Positions 1 to 7,410 of a stretch of DNA of 40,689 bases are shown piece by piece; position 1 is the stretch's first letter, and every line of letters begins with the position of its first letter. The notes beneath the pieces are model-generated. The model saw nothing but the letters and a program-made list of their open reading frames with translations, was not told the origin of the DNA and made no database searches. This stretch comes from Nocardia caishijiensis NBRC 108228 (GTDB taxonomy: Bacteria > Actinomycetota > Actinomycetes > Mycobacteriales > Mycobacteriaceae), in contig NZ_BDBE01000022.1 of NCBI RefSeq assembly GCF_001612825.1, forward strand, positions 43,906 to 84,594, given 5' to 3'. A program made the translations under genes and the position numbers.

Positions 1-1414
1 CCGCCGCCAGCTCGATGGCCAGGGGGATGCCGTCGAGGGCACGGCAGACCCGGGCCATCGTCGCCAACGCCGCCGCGTCGGAGCCGAGGTCGTTGCGCAC
101 CGCGCTCGCCCGATCACGCAGCAGGACGACGGCGGGGGAGGCCGCGATCGCCCGCGGATCGGCGTTCTCCCTCGGCACCGTGAGCGGCGCGACCTGCCAC
201 AGCGCCTCGCCGGTGATGCCGAGCGGTTCCCGGCTCGTCGCCAACACGCGCAGGCCCGTGCACTCACCGAGGATCCGGTGGGCGAAGGTGGCGGCCGCCT
301 CGATCACGTGCTCGCAGTTGTCGAGGATGAGCAGGGTTTCCCGGTCGCCGACGGCAGCGACGAGCCGGTCCATCGGTTCGGCGTTCGGGGTGTCACCGAT
401 CAGAGCGTCGCGGCGGCCGAGGGCCGCGAAGGCCAGCTGCGCCAGGTCGCCGCCCGCGTCGGTGGCGGCCAGTTCCACCAGCCAGGCGCCCTCGGGGAGA
501 TCGTCGAGCATGGTGCGAGCGGTTTCCACCGCGAGCCGGGTCTTGCCGGAGCCGCCCGGTCCGGTGATCGTCGTCAGGCGATGGTTGGCGAGGAGTTCGC
601 GCACCACCGCGATGTCGCCGTGCTTGCCGATATAGCTGGTGAGCTCGGCGCGCAGGTTGGTGCAGCGTTGCGTCGGCCGGGCGCCGACCTCGCCGCGCAG
701 GAGCGCGACGTGCAATTCCGACAGCTCCGGTGACGGGTCGACACCGAGTTCCTCGGCCAGTGCCTCGCGGGTGCGCTGGTACACCACCAGCGCCTCGGGC
801 CCGCGCCCCGCCGCGCCGAGCGCGCGCATCAGCGCGGCGACCAACCGTTCCTGAACCGGGTGCCGCGCAACGACTTCGGTGAGTTCCGCGACGACCTCCT
901 GGCCGCGACCCAGCTGCACCTCGGCCTCGTATCGGTCCTCCAGCGCGGCCAGCCGCAGGCCGTGGAAACGGGTGACGACCGGGTCGAAGGGGGCGCTGTC
1001 GGCGACGTCCTGCAGCGGTTCGCCACGAAAGAGTTCCAGCGCCTCGCGCAGCAGTTCGGCACGGCGGAGGTCGTCGGTGCCCCGCGCCTCGTCGAGCAGC
1101 CGTTCGAACCGCACGGTGTCGACGGCATCGGGGTCGACGGCGAGACGGTAGCCGCCTGCCCGCACCTCGAGTGAACCGTCCGGGAGGAGTCGGCGCAGTC
1201 GGGACACCAACGCCTGCAAGGCGTTCGCCGCGTCGGCGGGCGGTTGTTCGTCCCAGATCAGGTCGACCAGGCGGGTTTTCGGGACGGCCCGGCCGGGTTC
1301 CAGTGCGAGGGCGATGAGCAGGGCCCGCAATCGGGCGCCGGGTATCGCTATCGATCCACCGTCCTGGGTCCGGATCTCCAGCGGTCCGAGCATTCCGATC
1401 TGCACGTCGCCCAT
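1..1414 (-). CDS. AfsR/SARP-family transcriptional regulator, 3'-truncated by window edge
   Basis: Cytoplasmic transcription activator of the SARP/AfsR type. The first 471 codons are visible; the rest lies beyond base 1. Residues about 1-90 form an OmpR-like winged helix (begins MGDVQIGMLGPLEIRTQ; contains LVDLIWDEQPPADAANALQ), followed by a bacterial transcriptional activation domain to about residue 245 (ending near the LAEELGVDPSPEL motif). An NB-ARC-type ATPase then starts: Walker A TGPGGSGKT near bases 540-560, Walker B LLILDNCEHV near 310-345, and an LATSREPLG sensor motif. The ATG at 1414 begins exactly at the usual first beta strand. It is divergent from a DUF4097 gene, and SARP genes often regulate their neighbours; phased direct repeats lie between them. 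The truncation is only the window boundary, not a broken gene. Confidence 0.9.
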   Translation of the reverse strand, partial: MGDVQIGMLGPLEIRTQDGGSIAIPGARLRALLIALALEPGRAVPKTRLVDLIWDEQPPADAANALQALVSRLRRLLPDGSLEVRAGGYRLAVDPDAVDTVRFERLLDEARGTDDLRRAELLREALELFRGEPLQDVADSAPFDPVVTRFHGLRLAALEDRYEAEVQLGRGQEVVAELTEVVARHPVQERLVAALMRALGAAGRGPEALVVYQRTREALAEELGVDPSPELSELHVALLRGEVGARPTQRCTNLRAELTSYIGKHGDIAVVRELLANHRLTTITGPGGSGKTRLAVETARTMLDDLPEGAWLVELAATDAGGDLAQLAFAALGRRDALIGDTPNAEPMDRLVAAVGDRETLLILDNCEHVIEAAATFAHRILGECTGLRVLATSREPLGITGEALWQVAPLTVPRENADPRAIAASPAVVLLRDRASAVRNDLGSDAAALATMARVCRALDGIPLAIELAA

Positions 1415-1481
1415 TGTGCACCGGGTCACCTGGCCACGCCCAGCACAGCTGGTCGCTTGTCCGGATATGGTGTGCTCGGGT

Positions 1482-1531
1482 GCGTCAGGGTGGTGTCAGC
1501 TCTGTGTCAGCGCCGGTCGCGACAGTATGGT
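1482..1531 (+). promoter_or_regulatory. Three 11-bp-phased direct repeats and a -10 box: candidate SARP operator
   Basis: GCGTCAGG (1482-1489), GTGTCAGC (1493-1500) and GTGTCAGC (1504-1511) recur with an exact 11-bp period. A TATGGT -10-like box follows at 1526-1531, ahead of the DUF4097 gene. SARP proteins are known to bind heptameric direct repeats with 11-bp spacing close to the -10 box. In the best-studied cases the last repeat lies about 8 bp from the -10; here it is 14 bp. The assignment to the adjacent SARP gene is inference. Confidence 0.5.
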
Positions 1532-1564
1532 CATCAACCGAACGGATTCACCGAGGAGCACCCG

Positions 1565-2200
1565 ATGTACACCTTCGCCACCACCGCGCCGGTCACCGTC
1601 AGCGTCGATGTCCTGTCGGCGGGGGTCACGGTCATCGCCTCCGACCGCACCGATGCCGTCGTCACCGTCGCACCGTCCGACGCGGGCAAGAAAGGCGATG
1701 TGCGCGCCGCCGAACAGACCCTGGTCGAATTCGCCGACGGCACCCTCACCGTGGTGACACCCAAGAGTTGGCGCACCCACAGCCCGTTCGGTGGCAACCC
1801 GTCGATCGAGCTGACCATCGAGGTGCCCGCCGGTTCGCACCTCACCGGCACGGCCGGGGTGGGCCAGCTGCGTGGCAACGGCGCGCTCGGCGCCTGCGAC
1901 CTGTCGATCTCGCTCGGCGACATCGTGCTCGAATGCCCGCAGGGACCGGTCACCGCGAAGGTCGCCAAGGGCGACATCCGCATCGGCGAGGTGACCCGCG
2001 GCGAGATCCAGGTGGAGACCTCCATGGGTGAGCTGGAGGTGGGGATCCGTCCCGGCACCGCCGTGCAGTTGGAGACCGAGACGGCCGTCGGTGCCGTGCG
2101 CAACACCATCGTCCCGGCCGCCCCGAACGGCGAATCGGTGCGCCTGCACGCCCGGAACTCCGTCGGCGACATCATCATCCGACCGGCCGTCCCGGCCTGA
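1565..2200 (+). CDS. DUF4097-family beta-repeat protein
   Basis: 211-residue protein of unknown biochemical role. It consists almost wholly of short beta-strand repeats ending in the GDI-type turns typical of DUF4097/adhesin-like beta-helix proteins (SLGDIVLE, AKGDIRIGEV, SMGELEVGI, SVGDIIIRPAVPA). There is no signal peptide and no membrane segment, so it is probably cytoplasmic. The ATG at 1565 is preceded by GAGGAG at a suitable distance. DUF4097 proteins are often found beside SARP regulators in actinobacteria. The divergent SARP gene and the phased repeats upstream suggest that it is a SARP target. A GC-rich hairpin follows the stop codon. Confidence 0.85.
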   Translation: MYTFATTAPVTVSVDVLSAGVTVIASDRTDAVVTVAPSDAGKKGDVRAAEQTLVEFADGTLTVVTPKSWRTHSPFGGNPSIELTIEVPAGSHLTGTAGVGQLRGNGALGACDLSISLGDIVLECPQGPVTAKVAKGDIRIGEVTRGEIQVETSMGELEVGIRPGTAVQLETETAVGAVRNTIVPAAPNGESVRLHARNSVGDIIIRPAVPA

Positions 2201-2202
2201 CG

Positions 2203-2232
2203 AGCGGCGTCCGGCACACGGGCGCCGCCGCT
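2203..2232 (+). terminator. Hairpin after the DUF4097 gene
   Basis: AGCGGCG (2203-2209) pairs with CGCCGCT (2226-2232); an alternative inner 7-bp stem pairs 2207-2213 with 2219-2225 (one G-U). There is no clear T run, so it may be an intrinsic terminator of the GC-rich actinobacterial kind or simply mRNA 3' structure. Confidence 0.4.
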
Positions 2233-2335
2233 GAGTTCCCAGGATCCTTCCAGACAAGGTCCAGGGCCCTCCCCGGTTCGACACGAAGTATCGGTGGTAC
2301 CGAGTTCGCCGAGTGTCAGACCGAAGGAGACACGG

Positions 2336-3262
2336 ATGACCCGCATACCCGAACCCCTCTCGACCCCGGCGGGGCCCGCCTATGAAGGCCGCCTGCTCGA
2401 CAGACCGACCGAGGAGGTGGTCGATCAGGGCGCGGGCTTCGACATCGCCACCCTCGTCACCCGCCGCCGGGTGCTGGGTGTCGTCGGTGCCGGGGCAGGC
2501 GCGATCGCACTCGCCGCCTGCTCGGGTGACACCGGTGCCGCGCAGCCCGCCGCCGCGAGCGCAGCCGTGCGCGAGATCCCCGAGGAGACCAACGGGCCCT
2601 ACCCGGCGGACGGCACGAACGGTGTCAACATCCTCGGGGAATCGGGCATCGTCCGCAGCGACATCACCTCCAGCCTCGAGGGCGGAACCAGGATCGCCGG
2701 GACACCACTCACGCTCGACCTCACCGTCATCGATGTCGCCAACGGCGACAAGGCTTTCGCGGGCGCCGCCGTGTACGTCTGGCAATGCGACGCACAGGGC
2801 TTGTACTCGATGTACTCCGAGGGCGCCGAGGACGAAACCTATCTGCGTGGCATCCAGGTCGCCGATGCCGAGGGCAAAGTCAGCTTCCGGACCATCGTGC
2901 CGGGTTGCTACGCCGGTCGCTGGACCCACATCCACTTCGAGATCTACCCCGACGCCGCCGCCGCGACCGATGTCGCCAACGTGATCGCGACCTCGCAGAT
3001 CGCCTTCCCGAAGGACCTGCTCGACCCGGTCTACCAGCTCGACGCGTACCCGGCATCGGCACAGAACCTGGCCCGGGTCGGCAGCATCGACGACGACGGG
3101 ATCTTCCGCGACGGCTACGACACACAGCTGCCGACCTACTCCGGCGACGCCGCCTCGGGCTTCGTCGCAGCGCTGACGGTCGCGGTGGACACCACCACCG
3201 AACCCGGCGCACCCGGCGGTGGCGCGCCCCCGATGGGCAACGGCGCGCCCCCGACGAACTGA
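2336..3262 (+). CDS. Tat-exported lipoprotein intradiol ring-cleavage dioxygenase-like protein
   Basis: 308 residues, related to protocatechuate/catechol intradiol dioxygenases, which use Fe(III) to open aromatic diols. A twin-arginine signal (TRRRVLG, Arg43-45) leads into a hydrophobic stretch ending in a lipobox (LAAC, Cys62), so the protein should be exported folded and lipid-anchored outside the membrane. The four expected iron ligands are visible: Tyr147 (DAQGLYS), Tyr182 (PGCYAGR), His188 and His190 (THIH). The ETNGPYP motif near residue 84 is typical of the family. The C-terminus is a Gly/Pro/Ala-rich tail. The ATG at 2336 has GAAGGAG 6-12 nt upstream; a palindrome TCGGT-N3-ACCGA at 2291-2303 could be an operator. 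Followed 25 bp later by tatA, apparently in one operon. The substrate cannot be told from sequence. Confidence 0.88.
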   Translation: MTRIPEPLSTPAGPAYEGRLLDRPTEEVVDQGAGFDIATLVTRRRVLGVVGAGAGAIALAACSGDTGAAQPAAASAAVREIPEETNGPYPADGTNGVNILGESGIVRSDITSSLEGGTRIAGTPLTLDLTVIDVANGDKAFAGAAVYVWQCDAQGLYSMYSEGAEDETYLRGIQVADAEGKVSFRTIVPGCYAGRWTHIHFEIYPDAAAATDVANVIATSQIAFPKDLLDPVYQLDAYPASAQNLARVGSIDDDGIFRDGYDTQLPTYSGDAASGFVAALTVAVDTTTEPGAPGGGAPPMGNGAPPTN

Positions 3263-3287
3263 CCACCATCACCCGAAGGGAAAACCC

Positions 3288-3455
3288 ATGCTGCACAACC
3301 TCACCGGCTGGCACGCCCTCATCGTGCTCGCGATCCTGCTCCTCGTCTTCGGCTCGACCAAACTGCCCTCACTCGCCAAGGGCGTCGGTCAGTCCCTGCG
3401 CATCCTCGAGGACGAGGTGCGTGAGGAGACACCGGCGCGCGACCGCGCGGCATGA
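3288..3455 (+). CDS. tatA: Twin-arginine translocase subunit TatA
   Basis: 55-residue pore-forming subunit of the Tat system, which moves folded proteins across the cytoplasmic membrane. It has one N-terminal transmembrane helix (about residues 9-21), the Phe-Gly hinge (VFGSTKLPSLAKG), an amphipathic helix and a very short acidic/basic tail. That is shorter than most TatA proteins (usually 80-90 residues). The ATG at 3288 is preceded by GAAGGG. Its stop overlaps the tatC start (ATGA), so the two are translationally coupled. Its position directly behind a Tat-signal lipoprotein suggests it serves that cargo. Confidence 0.88.
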   Translation: MLHNLTGWHALIVLAILLLVFGSTKLPSLAKGVGQSLRILEDEVREETPARDRAA

Positions 3456-4237
3456 CCGCGACCACCGCCGCGCGGGGCACGATGCCGCTCAGCGGGCACC
3501 TGCGCGAGGCGCGCCGCCGCGCGACGCGTGCGGCGGTATCACTGCTGGTCGGCATCGTGCTCGGATTCGTGCTCTCCGATCAGATCCTCGACATCCTGCG
3601 CGCACCCGTGGAAGAACTCGCCCGCACCCGGCAGGCCAGTCTGAACTACGACACGGTCACCGGTGCGTTCGACCTCGAACTGAAGATCGCGCTGTTCTCG
3701 GGCGTGATCCTGTCGAGCCCGGTGTGGTTGCGTGAACTGTTCGCCTACATCACCCCCGGCCTGACCCGGCGCGAGCGCGCACACGTCCTCGGTTTCTCGG
3801 CTGCCGCCGTCCCGCTCTTCGTCGCCGGGTGTGCGTTCGGATTCCAGATCTTCCCGCGCATGGTCGGTGTGCTCGTCGGCTTCTCCGCCGACCAGGACAG
3901 CACGATTCTCAACGCCTCGTACTACGTGGATTTCGTGATGAAGATCGTGCTTGCCACCGGTCTCGCCTTCGTGCTGCCCGCACTGCTGGTGATGCTGAAC
4001 TTCCTCGGCATCGTTTCCGCGCGAACGTTGCGCGGCAGCTGGCGGATCATCGTCGTGACCATCGTCGTGTTCAGCGCGCTCATCACCCCGGCGGCCGACG
4101 TGTTGTCCATGTTCCTGGTGGCGGTGCCGATGTCGGCGCTGTTCGGTGCCGCTCTCGCGATCGCGACACTGCACGACCGGCGCTCGGCCCGCCACCCCGA
4201 TCCCAGGAAATCCGGAGCATCGCCATGTTCGGTCTGA
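3452..4237 (+). CDS. tatC: Twin-arginine translocase subunit TatC, divergent
   Basis: 261-residue polytopic receptor subunit that recognises RR signal peptides; about six membrane helices. The signal-binding Glu of E. coli TatC (E15, E103) have counterparts here: Glu19 in GHLREARRR and Glu108 in TPGLTRRER. The membrane-embedded Glu170 of E. coli is replaced by Val174 (GLAFVLPALLV), and the late-helix Glu of LFEIG is Gly here (LFGAA). These changes mark it as divergent from housekeeping TatC. It overlaps tatA by 4 bp and tatB by 13 bp. In M. tuberculosis the housekeeping tatA-tatC pair lies elsewhere (Rv2094c-Rv2093c), so this is probably a second, specialised set; I cannot see the rest of the genome to confirm. 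Confidence 0.88.
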   Translation: MTATTAARGTMPLSGHLREARRRATRAAVSLLVGIVLGFVLSDQILDILRAPVEELARTRQASLNYDTVTGAFDLELKIALFSGVILSSPVWLRELFAYITPGLTRRERAHVLGFSAAAVPLFVAGCAFGFQIFPRMVGVLVGFSADQDSTILNASYYVDFVMKIVLATGLAFVLPALLVMLNFLGIVSARTLRGSWRIIVVTIVVFSALITPAADVLSMFLVAVPMSALFGAALAIATLHDRRSARHPDPRKSGASPCSV

Positions 4238-4677
4238 CCTTCGAAAAGCTGTTCCTCGTCGCCGTCGTCGCGGGGTTCGTGCTCGGCCCGGCACGCCTGC
4301 CCGGCTACGCCAACCAGCTCGCCCGAACCGTCCGGGCGCTGCGCGAGTTCGTCGAAACGCAGCGCACCGCCGCGGAACGGGAGATCGGTGTGCCTCTTCA
4401 GCGCAGCGAATGGGAGTCGTTGCGTCGGTACGATCCTCGTCGCATCGTGGGCGACGCCCTGCGTGACCCCGTCGACGTACCCGCGGTCGACGACAACCAC
4501 GCCGCGGCCGCCCGGGTGCGGCCCGGTCAGCAGTACCTGGTGACCGGGACGACCGCGCACCCGCGGCGGGTCCGCATCGACTCCCTGCCCGACGACGACC
4601 CCCGGCGCGTCGCGGCCCGATCGGTCGACATGGTGCCGGTATCCCTCGACCGACACGACGAAGCCCCCCGTTGGTGA
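4225..4677 (+). CDS. tatB: Twin-arginine translocase subunit TatB-like protein
   Basis: 150 residues. It starts MFGLTFEKLFLVAVVAGFV, with the polar Glu in the first helix (Glu7) typical of TatB, then LGPARLPGYANQLA (the Gly-Pro hinge and amphipathic helix) and a long charged, Asp/Arg-rich cytoplasmic tail. TatB binds the signal peptide together with TatC. The ATG at 4225 lies inside the last codons of tatC, with CCGGAG just upstream, which points to coupled translation. The last sense codons and stop lie inside a terminator hairpin. The tail is poorly conserved; a second TatA-like role is possible, but the Glu favours TatB. Confidence 0.82.
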   Translation: MFGLTFEKLFLVAVVAGFVLGPARLPGYANQLARTVRALREFVETQRTAAEREIGVPLQRSEWESLRRYDPRRIVGDALRDPVDVPAVDDNHAAAARVRPGQQYLVTGTTAHPRRVRIDSLPDDDPRRVAARSVDMVPVSLDRHDEAPRW

Positions 4678-4690
4678 ACGGGGGGCTTCG
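4659..4690. terminator. Strong bidirectional terminator between tatB and the efflux gene
   Basis: A perfect 14-bp stem (CGAAGCCCCCCGTT at 4659-4672 with AACGGGGGGCTTCG at 4677-4690) and a 4-nt loop. It overlaps the final tatB codons and stop, and sits just beyond the stop of the convergent efflux gene at 4701. It can serve both strands. Confidence 0.8.
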
Positions 4691-4700
4691 GGGGAACGGG

Positions 4701-6191
4701 TCAGTTCTTGACCAGCTCCGGGGTCTCCTCTTCCGCGTCCAGCACCGGCGGGGCCGCGTGCGGATCGCTCTCCGCACGGGCCGGGAGCAGCACGGCCATG
4801 GCGATCACGATCAGAGCGAGGACAGCCGAGACGCCGAAGGCCAGGCGCATACCGTCCAGGCCCGCCGTCGCCGGATCGGTGCCCGCGTCGATGAGCGAGG
4901 TGCTGCGCGCCGACATCACGGTGACGACCAGCGCGGTGCCGAAGGCAGCGGCCACCTGCTGCAGGGTGCCGAGCATCGAGCTGCCGTGCGAGTACAGGTT
5001 CATCGGCAGGGCACCGAGGCCGAGGGTGAACACCGGGGTGAACGTGGCCGCCAGCGACACCATCATCAGGATGTGCAGGCCGAGCAGCTGCCAGTAGGGC
5101 ATGTCCGTCGAGATCTGGGTGAAGCCCGCCAGCGACGCGGTGATGCCGATCGAGCCGGGGATCACCAGCACGCGCCCACCGAACTTGTCGAACAGCTTGC
5201 CGACGGTCGGACCGAGCAGGCCCATCGCCAGACCACCCGGCATCACCAGCAGGCCGGTCTCCAACGGGCTCAGGTGCCGCAGGTTCTGCAGGTACAGCGG
5301 CAGCAGGATCATCGAACCCATCATCGCCAGGAACGCCACCGACATCAGCACGAGTGCCTTGGTGTAGGTGCCCGCCAACAGCACGCGCAGGTCGAGCAGC
5401 GGCGTACCGGTGCGCTGCAACCGCACTTGACGCAGGGCGAACACACCGATCAGCGCCAGGCCGACGGCGACGATCACGATCGCGGTCGTGTAGTCGTCAC
5501 CGTGGAACTTGCTCAGCCCGTACACCAGCCCACCGAAACCGAGCGCCGCCAGCGCGACACTGAACAGGTCGATGGACCCGGCCACCGGTTCGCCGACGTT
5601 CTCGAGCTGACGAAGACCCAGCCAGGTGACGATCGCGGTGATCGGCAGCATCACGACGAAAAGCAGTCGCCACGAGTCGATCTGGGGCACGCTCACCTGC
5701 AGGATCAGCCCGGACACCACCGGACCCATCGCGGGGGCGACCGAGATGGCCAGGGTGACGTTGCCCATCACCCGGCCGCGATCCTTCTCCGCGACCACGG
5801 TCATCAGCGTGGTCATCAGCAGCGGCATCATCACCGCGGTGCCACCGGCCTGGATGATCCGGCCGATCAGCAGCACGGCGAAGGTCGGCGCGACGGCCGA
5901 GAGCACGGTGCCCGCCATGAAGGTGGCCATCGCGGTGGCGTAGGCCGTCCTGGTGGTGACGCGCTGCAGGAACCAGCCCGTGGTGGGGATGATGGCGGCC
6001 ATGGTGAGCATGAACGCGGTGGACACCCACTGCGCGGCCACCTCGGTGACCTTCAGATCCTCCATCAGACGGGGGATCGCGTTGATCATGATGGTTTCGT
6101 TGAGGATCACGACGAAGGTCGCGAGCACCAGCACCCGGATGACAGTGGGCGTCCGCTCCTTCGCGGCAGGTGCGGATATGTCGGCTGGCAT
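4701..6191 (-). CDS. DHA2-family MFS multidrug efflux permease
   Basis: 496-residue membrane transporter of the EmrB/QacA (DHA2, 14-helix) drug:proton antiporter family. It begins MPADISAPAAKERTPTVIRV and continues with the DHA2 signature NETIMINAIPRLMEDL in helix 1, a QWVSTAFMLTMA stretch in helix 2, and many further hydrophobic segments to the C-terminus, which ends in an acidic tail (EEETPELVKN). The chosen ATG at 6191 has GGAGG 8 nt upstream; longer upstream readings lack a Shine-Dalgarno and hydrophobic logic. No regulator is adjacent, but a large inverted repeat lies in the leader region at 6318-6355. Expected substrates are hydrophobic drugs; none can be named. Confidence 0.9.
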   Translation of the reverse strand: MPADISAPAAKERTPTVIRVLVLATFVVILNETIMINAIPRLMEDLKVTEVAAQWVSTAFMLTMAAIIPTTGWFLQRVTTRTAYATAMATFMAGTVLSAVAPTFAVLLIGRIIQAGGTAVMMPLLMTTLMTVVAEKDRGRVMGNVTLAISVAPAMGPVVSGLILQVSVPQIDSWRLLFVVMLPITAIVTWLGLRQLENVGEPVAGSIDLFSVALAALGFGGLVYGLSKFHGDDYTTAIVIVAVGLALIGVFALRQVRLQRTGTPLLDLRVLLAGTYTKALVLMSVAFLAMMGSMILLPLYLQNLRHLSPLETGLLVMPGGLAMGLLGPTVGKLFDKFGGRVLVIPGSIGITASLAGFTQISTDMPYWQLLGLHILMMVSLAATFTPVFTLGLGALPMNLYSHGSSMLGTLQQVAAAFGTALVVTVMSARSTSLIDAGTDPATAGLDGMRLAFGVSAVLALIVIAMAVLLPARAESDPHAAPPVLDAEEETPELVKN

Positions 6192-6317
6192 GCGGGGTAA
6201 ACCTCCGGGGCGGGGAACGGCGGGTGTGCGGGCACCACAAGAAAGAAGACGGGGGCCGTCGGTCCAACTCATCGGGCGCGGGCAAGTATTCCGGTCACCA
6301 CCGACACAAATCATCTG

Positions 6318-6355
6318 GTTTTCCGGGGGCCGCGCCCCCGGCTGTCGGCGAAAAC
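6318..6355. repeat. Nested inverted repeat in the efflux/esterase divergent region
   Basis: An inner perfect stem CCGGGGGC-CGC-GCCCCCGG (6323-6341) lies inside an outer pair GTTTTC (6318-6323) / GAAAAC (6350-6355). It lies in the 292-bp region between the efflux gene (minus) and the esterase (plus). Read on either strand it lacks a downstream T run, so it is not a standard terminator. An attenuator-like mRNA leader for the efflux gene or a protein-binding site are possible. Confidence 0.45.
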
Positions 6356-6471
6356 AGCAGCTCACCAGCGCCTCGTAGAACACACGTCCAGGCGACAGTG
6401 AGCCTGGTCACCATCCGGCGGCGGTGTCGGCCGAGGGTGTGTGGTTGCGTGTCGAACACGAGATCAGGGGG

Positions 6472-6477
6472 TATACC
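6472..6477 (+). promoter_or_regulatory. -10 box of a probably leaderless esterase transcript
   Basis: TATACC ends 6 nt before the GTG at 6484. There is no convincing Shine-Dalgarno. The box sits in the 8-bp palindrome GGTATACC (6470-6477). Confidence 0.5.
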
Positions 6478-6483
6478 AGGGCG

Positions 6484-7410
6484 GTGACTACATCGAGGGC
6501 GTGGCTTGCTGTGGTGTGCGCGATCGTCGCCGTGGTCGGTGGGGGCCGGGCGGCAGCCGATCCGGGGGCTCATGTGACGGGGGAGGCGCCGTTGGGTGGC
6601 CGGGCCGCCCAGATCGACGTGTACTCGCCCGCGATGGGGCGGGTCATCCAGAACAAGGTCATCAAGGCGGCCGGTGCGGGGGCACCGACGCTGTACCTGC
6701 TCACCGGCGCGGGCGGCGGCGCCGACGGCATCTCCTGGTGGGACAACACCGATGTGCGGCACTTCTTCGCCGACAAGTTCGTCAATGTGGTGATGCCGGT
6801 CGGTGGCGCGTTCACCCTGTACACCGACTGGATCTCCGATGATCCGGCCGTCGGTCGAGTGCGGTGGGAGACCTACCTGACCCAGGAACTGCCCGGCGTG
6901 ATCGACGGACTCCTCGGCACCAACGGTCGCAATGCCATCGCGGGCGTATCGATGAGCGCGGCGTCGGCCCTTGACCTGGCGATCCAGGGCGGCCCGAGGT
7001 TCTCGGCGGTCGCGGCGCTCAGCGGATGCCCGTGGGCGGCGGACCCGACGGGGATCGCGATGGCGAGCGCCCAGGCCGTGCGCGGCGGCGGCAACCCCGG
7101 CAACATGTGGGGCGTGCCGGGCGGACCCGCGTGGCGCGAGCACGACGTGTTCGCCAATGCCGGTCGCCTCGCGGGCAAGGCGATCTTCCTCGCGGCCGCG
7201 ACGGGCGCACCGGGTGCGGCCGACCGTGGTCTGCCGATGCCGCCGCTCGAGACCATCGCCGGTGCCTGCACGGCCGCCTTCGCGGGCCGCCTCGCCCAGC
7301 TGGGTATCCCGGCCGTGCACGTGCATCGGCCGACCGGTTCACACACCTGGGGTCAGTTCGAGTCGGACCTCCACGAAGCCTGGCCGCACCTGGCCGCCGC
7401 CATCAGCTGA
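6484..7410 (+). CDS. Secreted alpha/beta-hydrolase, antigen 85/mycolyltransferase-like esterase
   Basis: 308 residues. The N-terminal signal peptide (hydrophobic core LAVVCAIVAVV, cleavage near RAAADP) sends it out of the cell. The fold resembles the antigen 85 family, which transfers mycolic acids to trehalose or arabinogalactan: nucleophile motif GVSMSA (Ser), and GSHTWGQFESDLHEAW near the C-terminus carrying the catalytic His, like the GGHNW region of antigen 85. The GTG at 6484 was chosen because it starts the signal peptide and follows a TATACC box by 6 nt. It converges with, and overlaps by 8 bp, the next gene on the minus strand. Family membership is clear; mycolyltransferase rather than plain esterase activity is inference. 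Confidence 0.82.
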   Translation: MTTSRAWLAVVCAIVAVVGGGRAAADPGAHVTGEAPLGGRAAQIDVYSPAMGRVIQNKVIKAAGAGAPTLYLLTGAGGGADGISWWDNTDVRHFFADKFVNVVMPVGGAFTLYTDWISDDPAVGRVRWETYLTQELPGVIDGLLGTNGRNAIAGVSMSAASALDLAIQGGPRFSAVAALSGCPWAADPTGIAMASAQAVRGGGNPGNMWGVPGGPAWREHDVFANAGRLAGKAIFLAAATGAPGAADRGLPMPPLETIAGACTAAFAGRLAQLGIPAVHVHRPTGSHTWGQFESDLHEAWPHLAAAIS

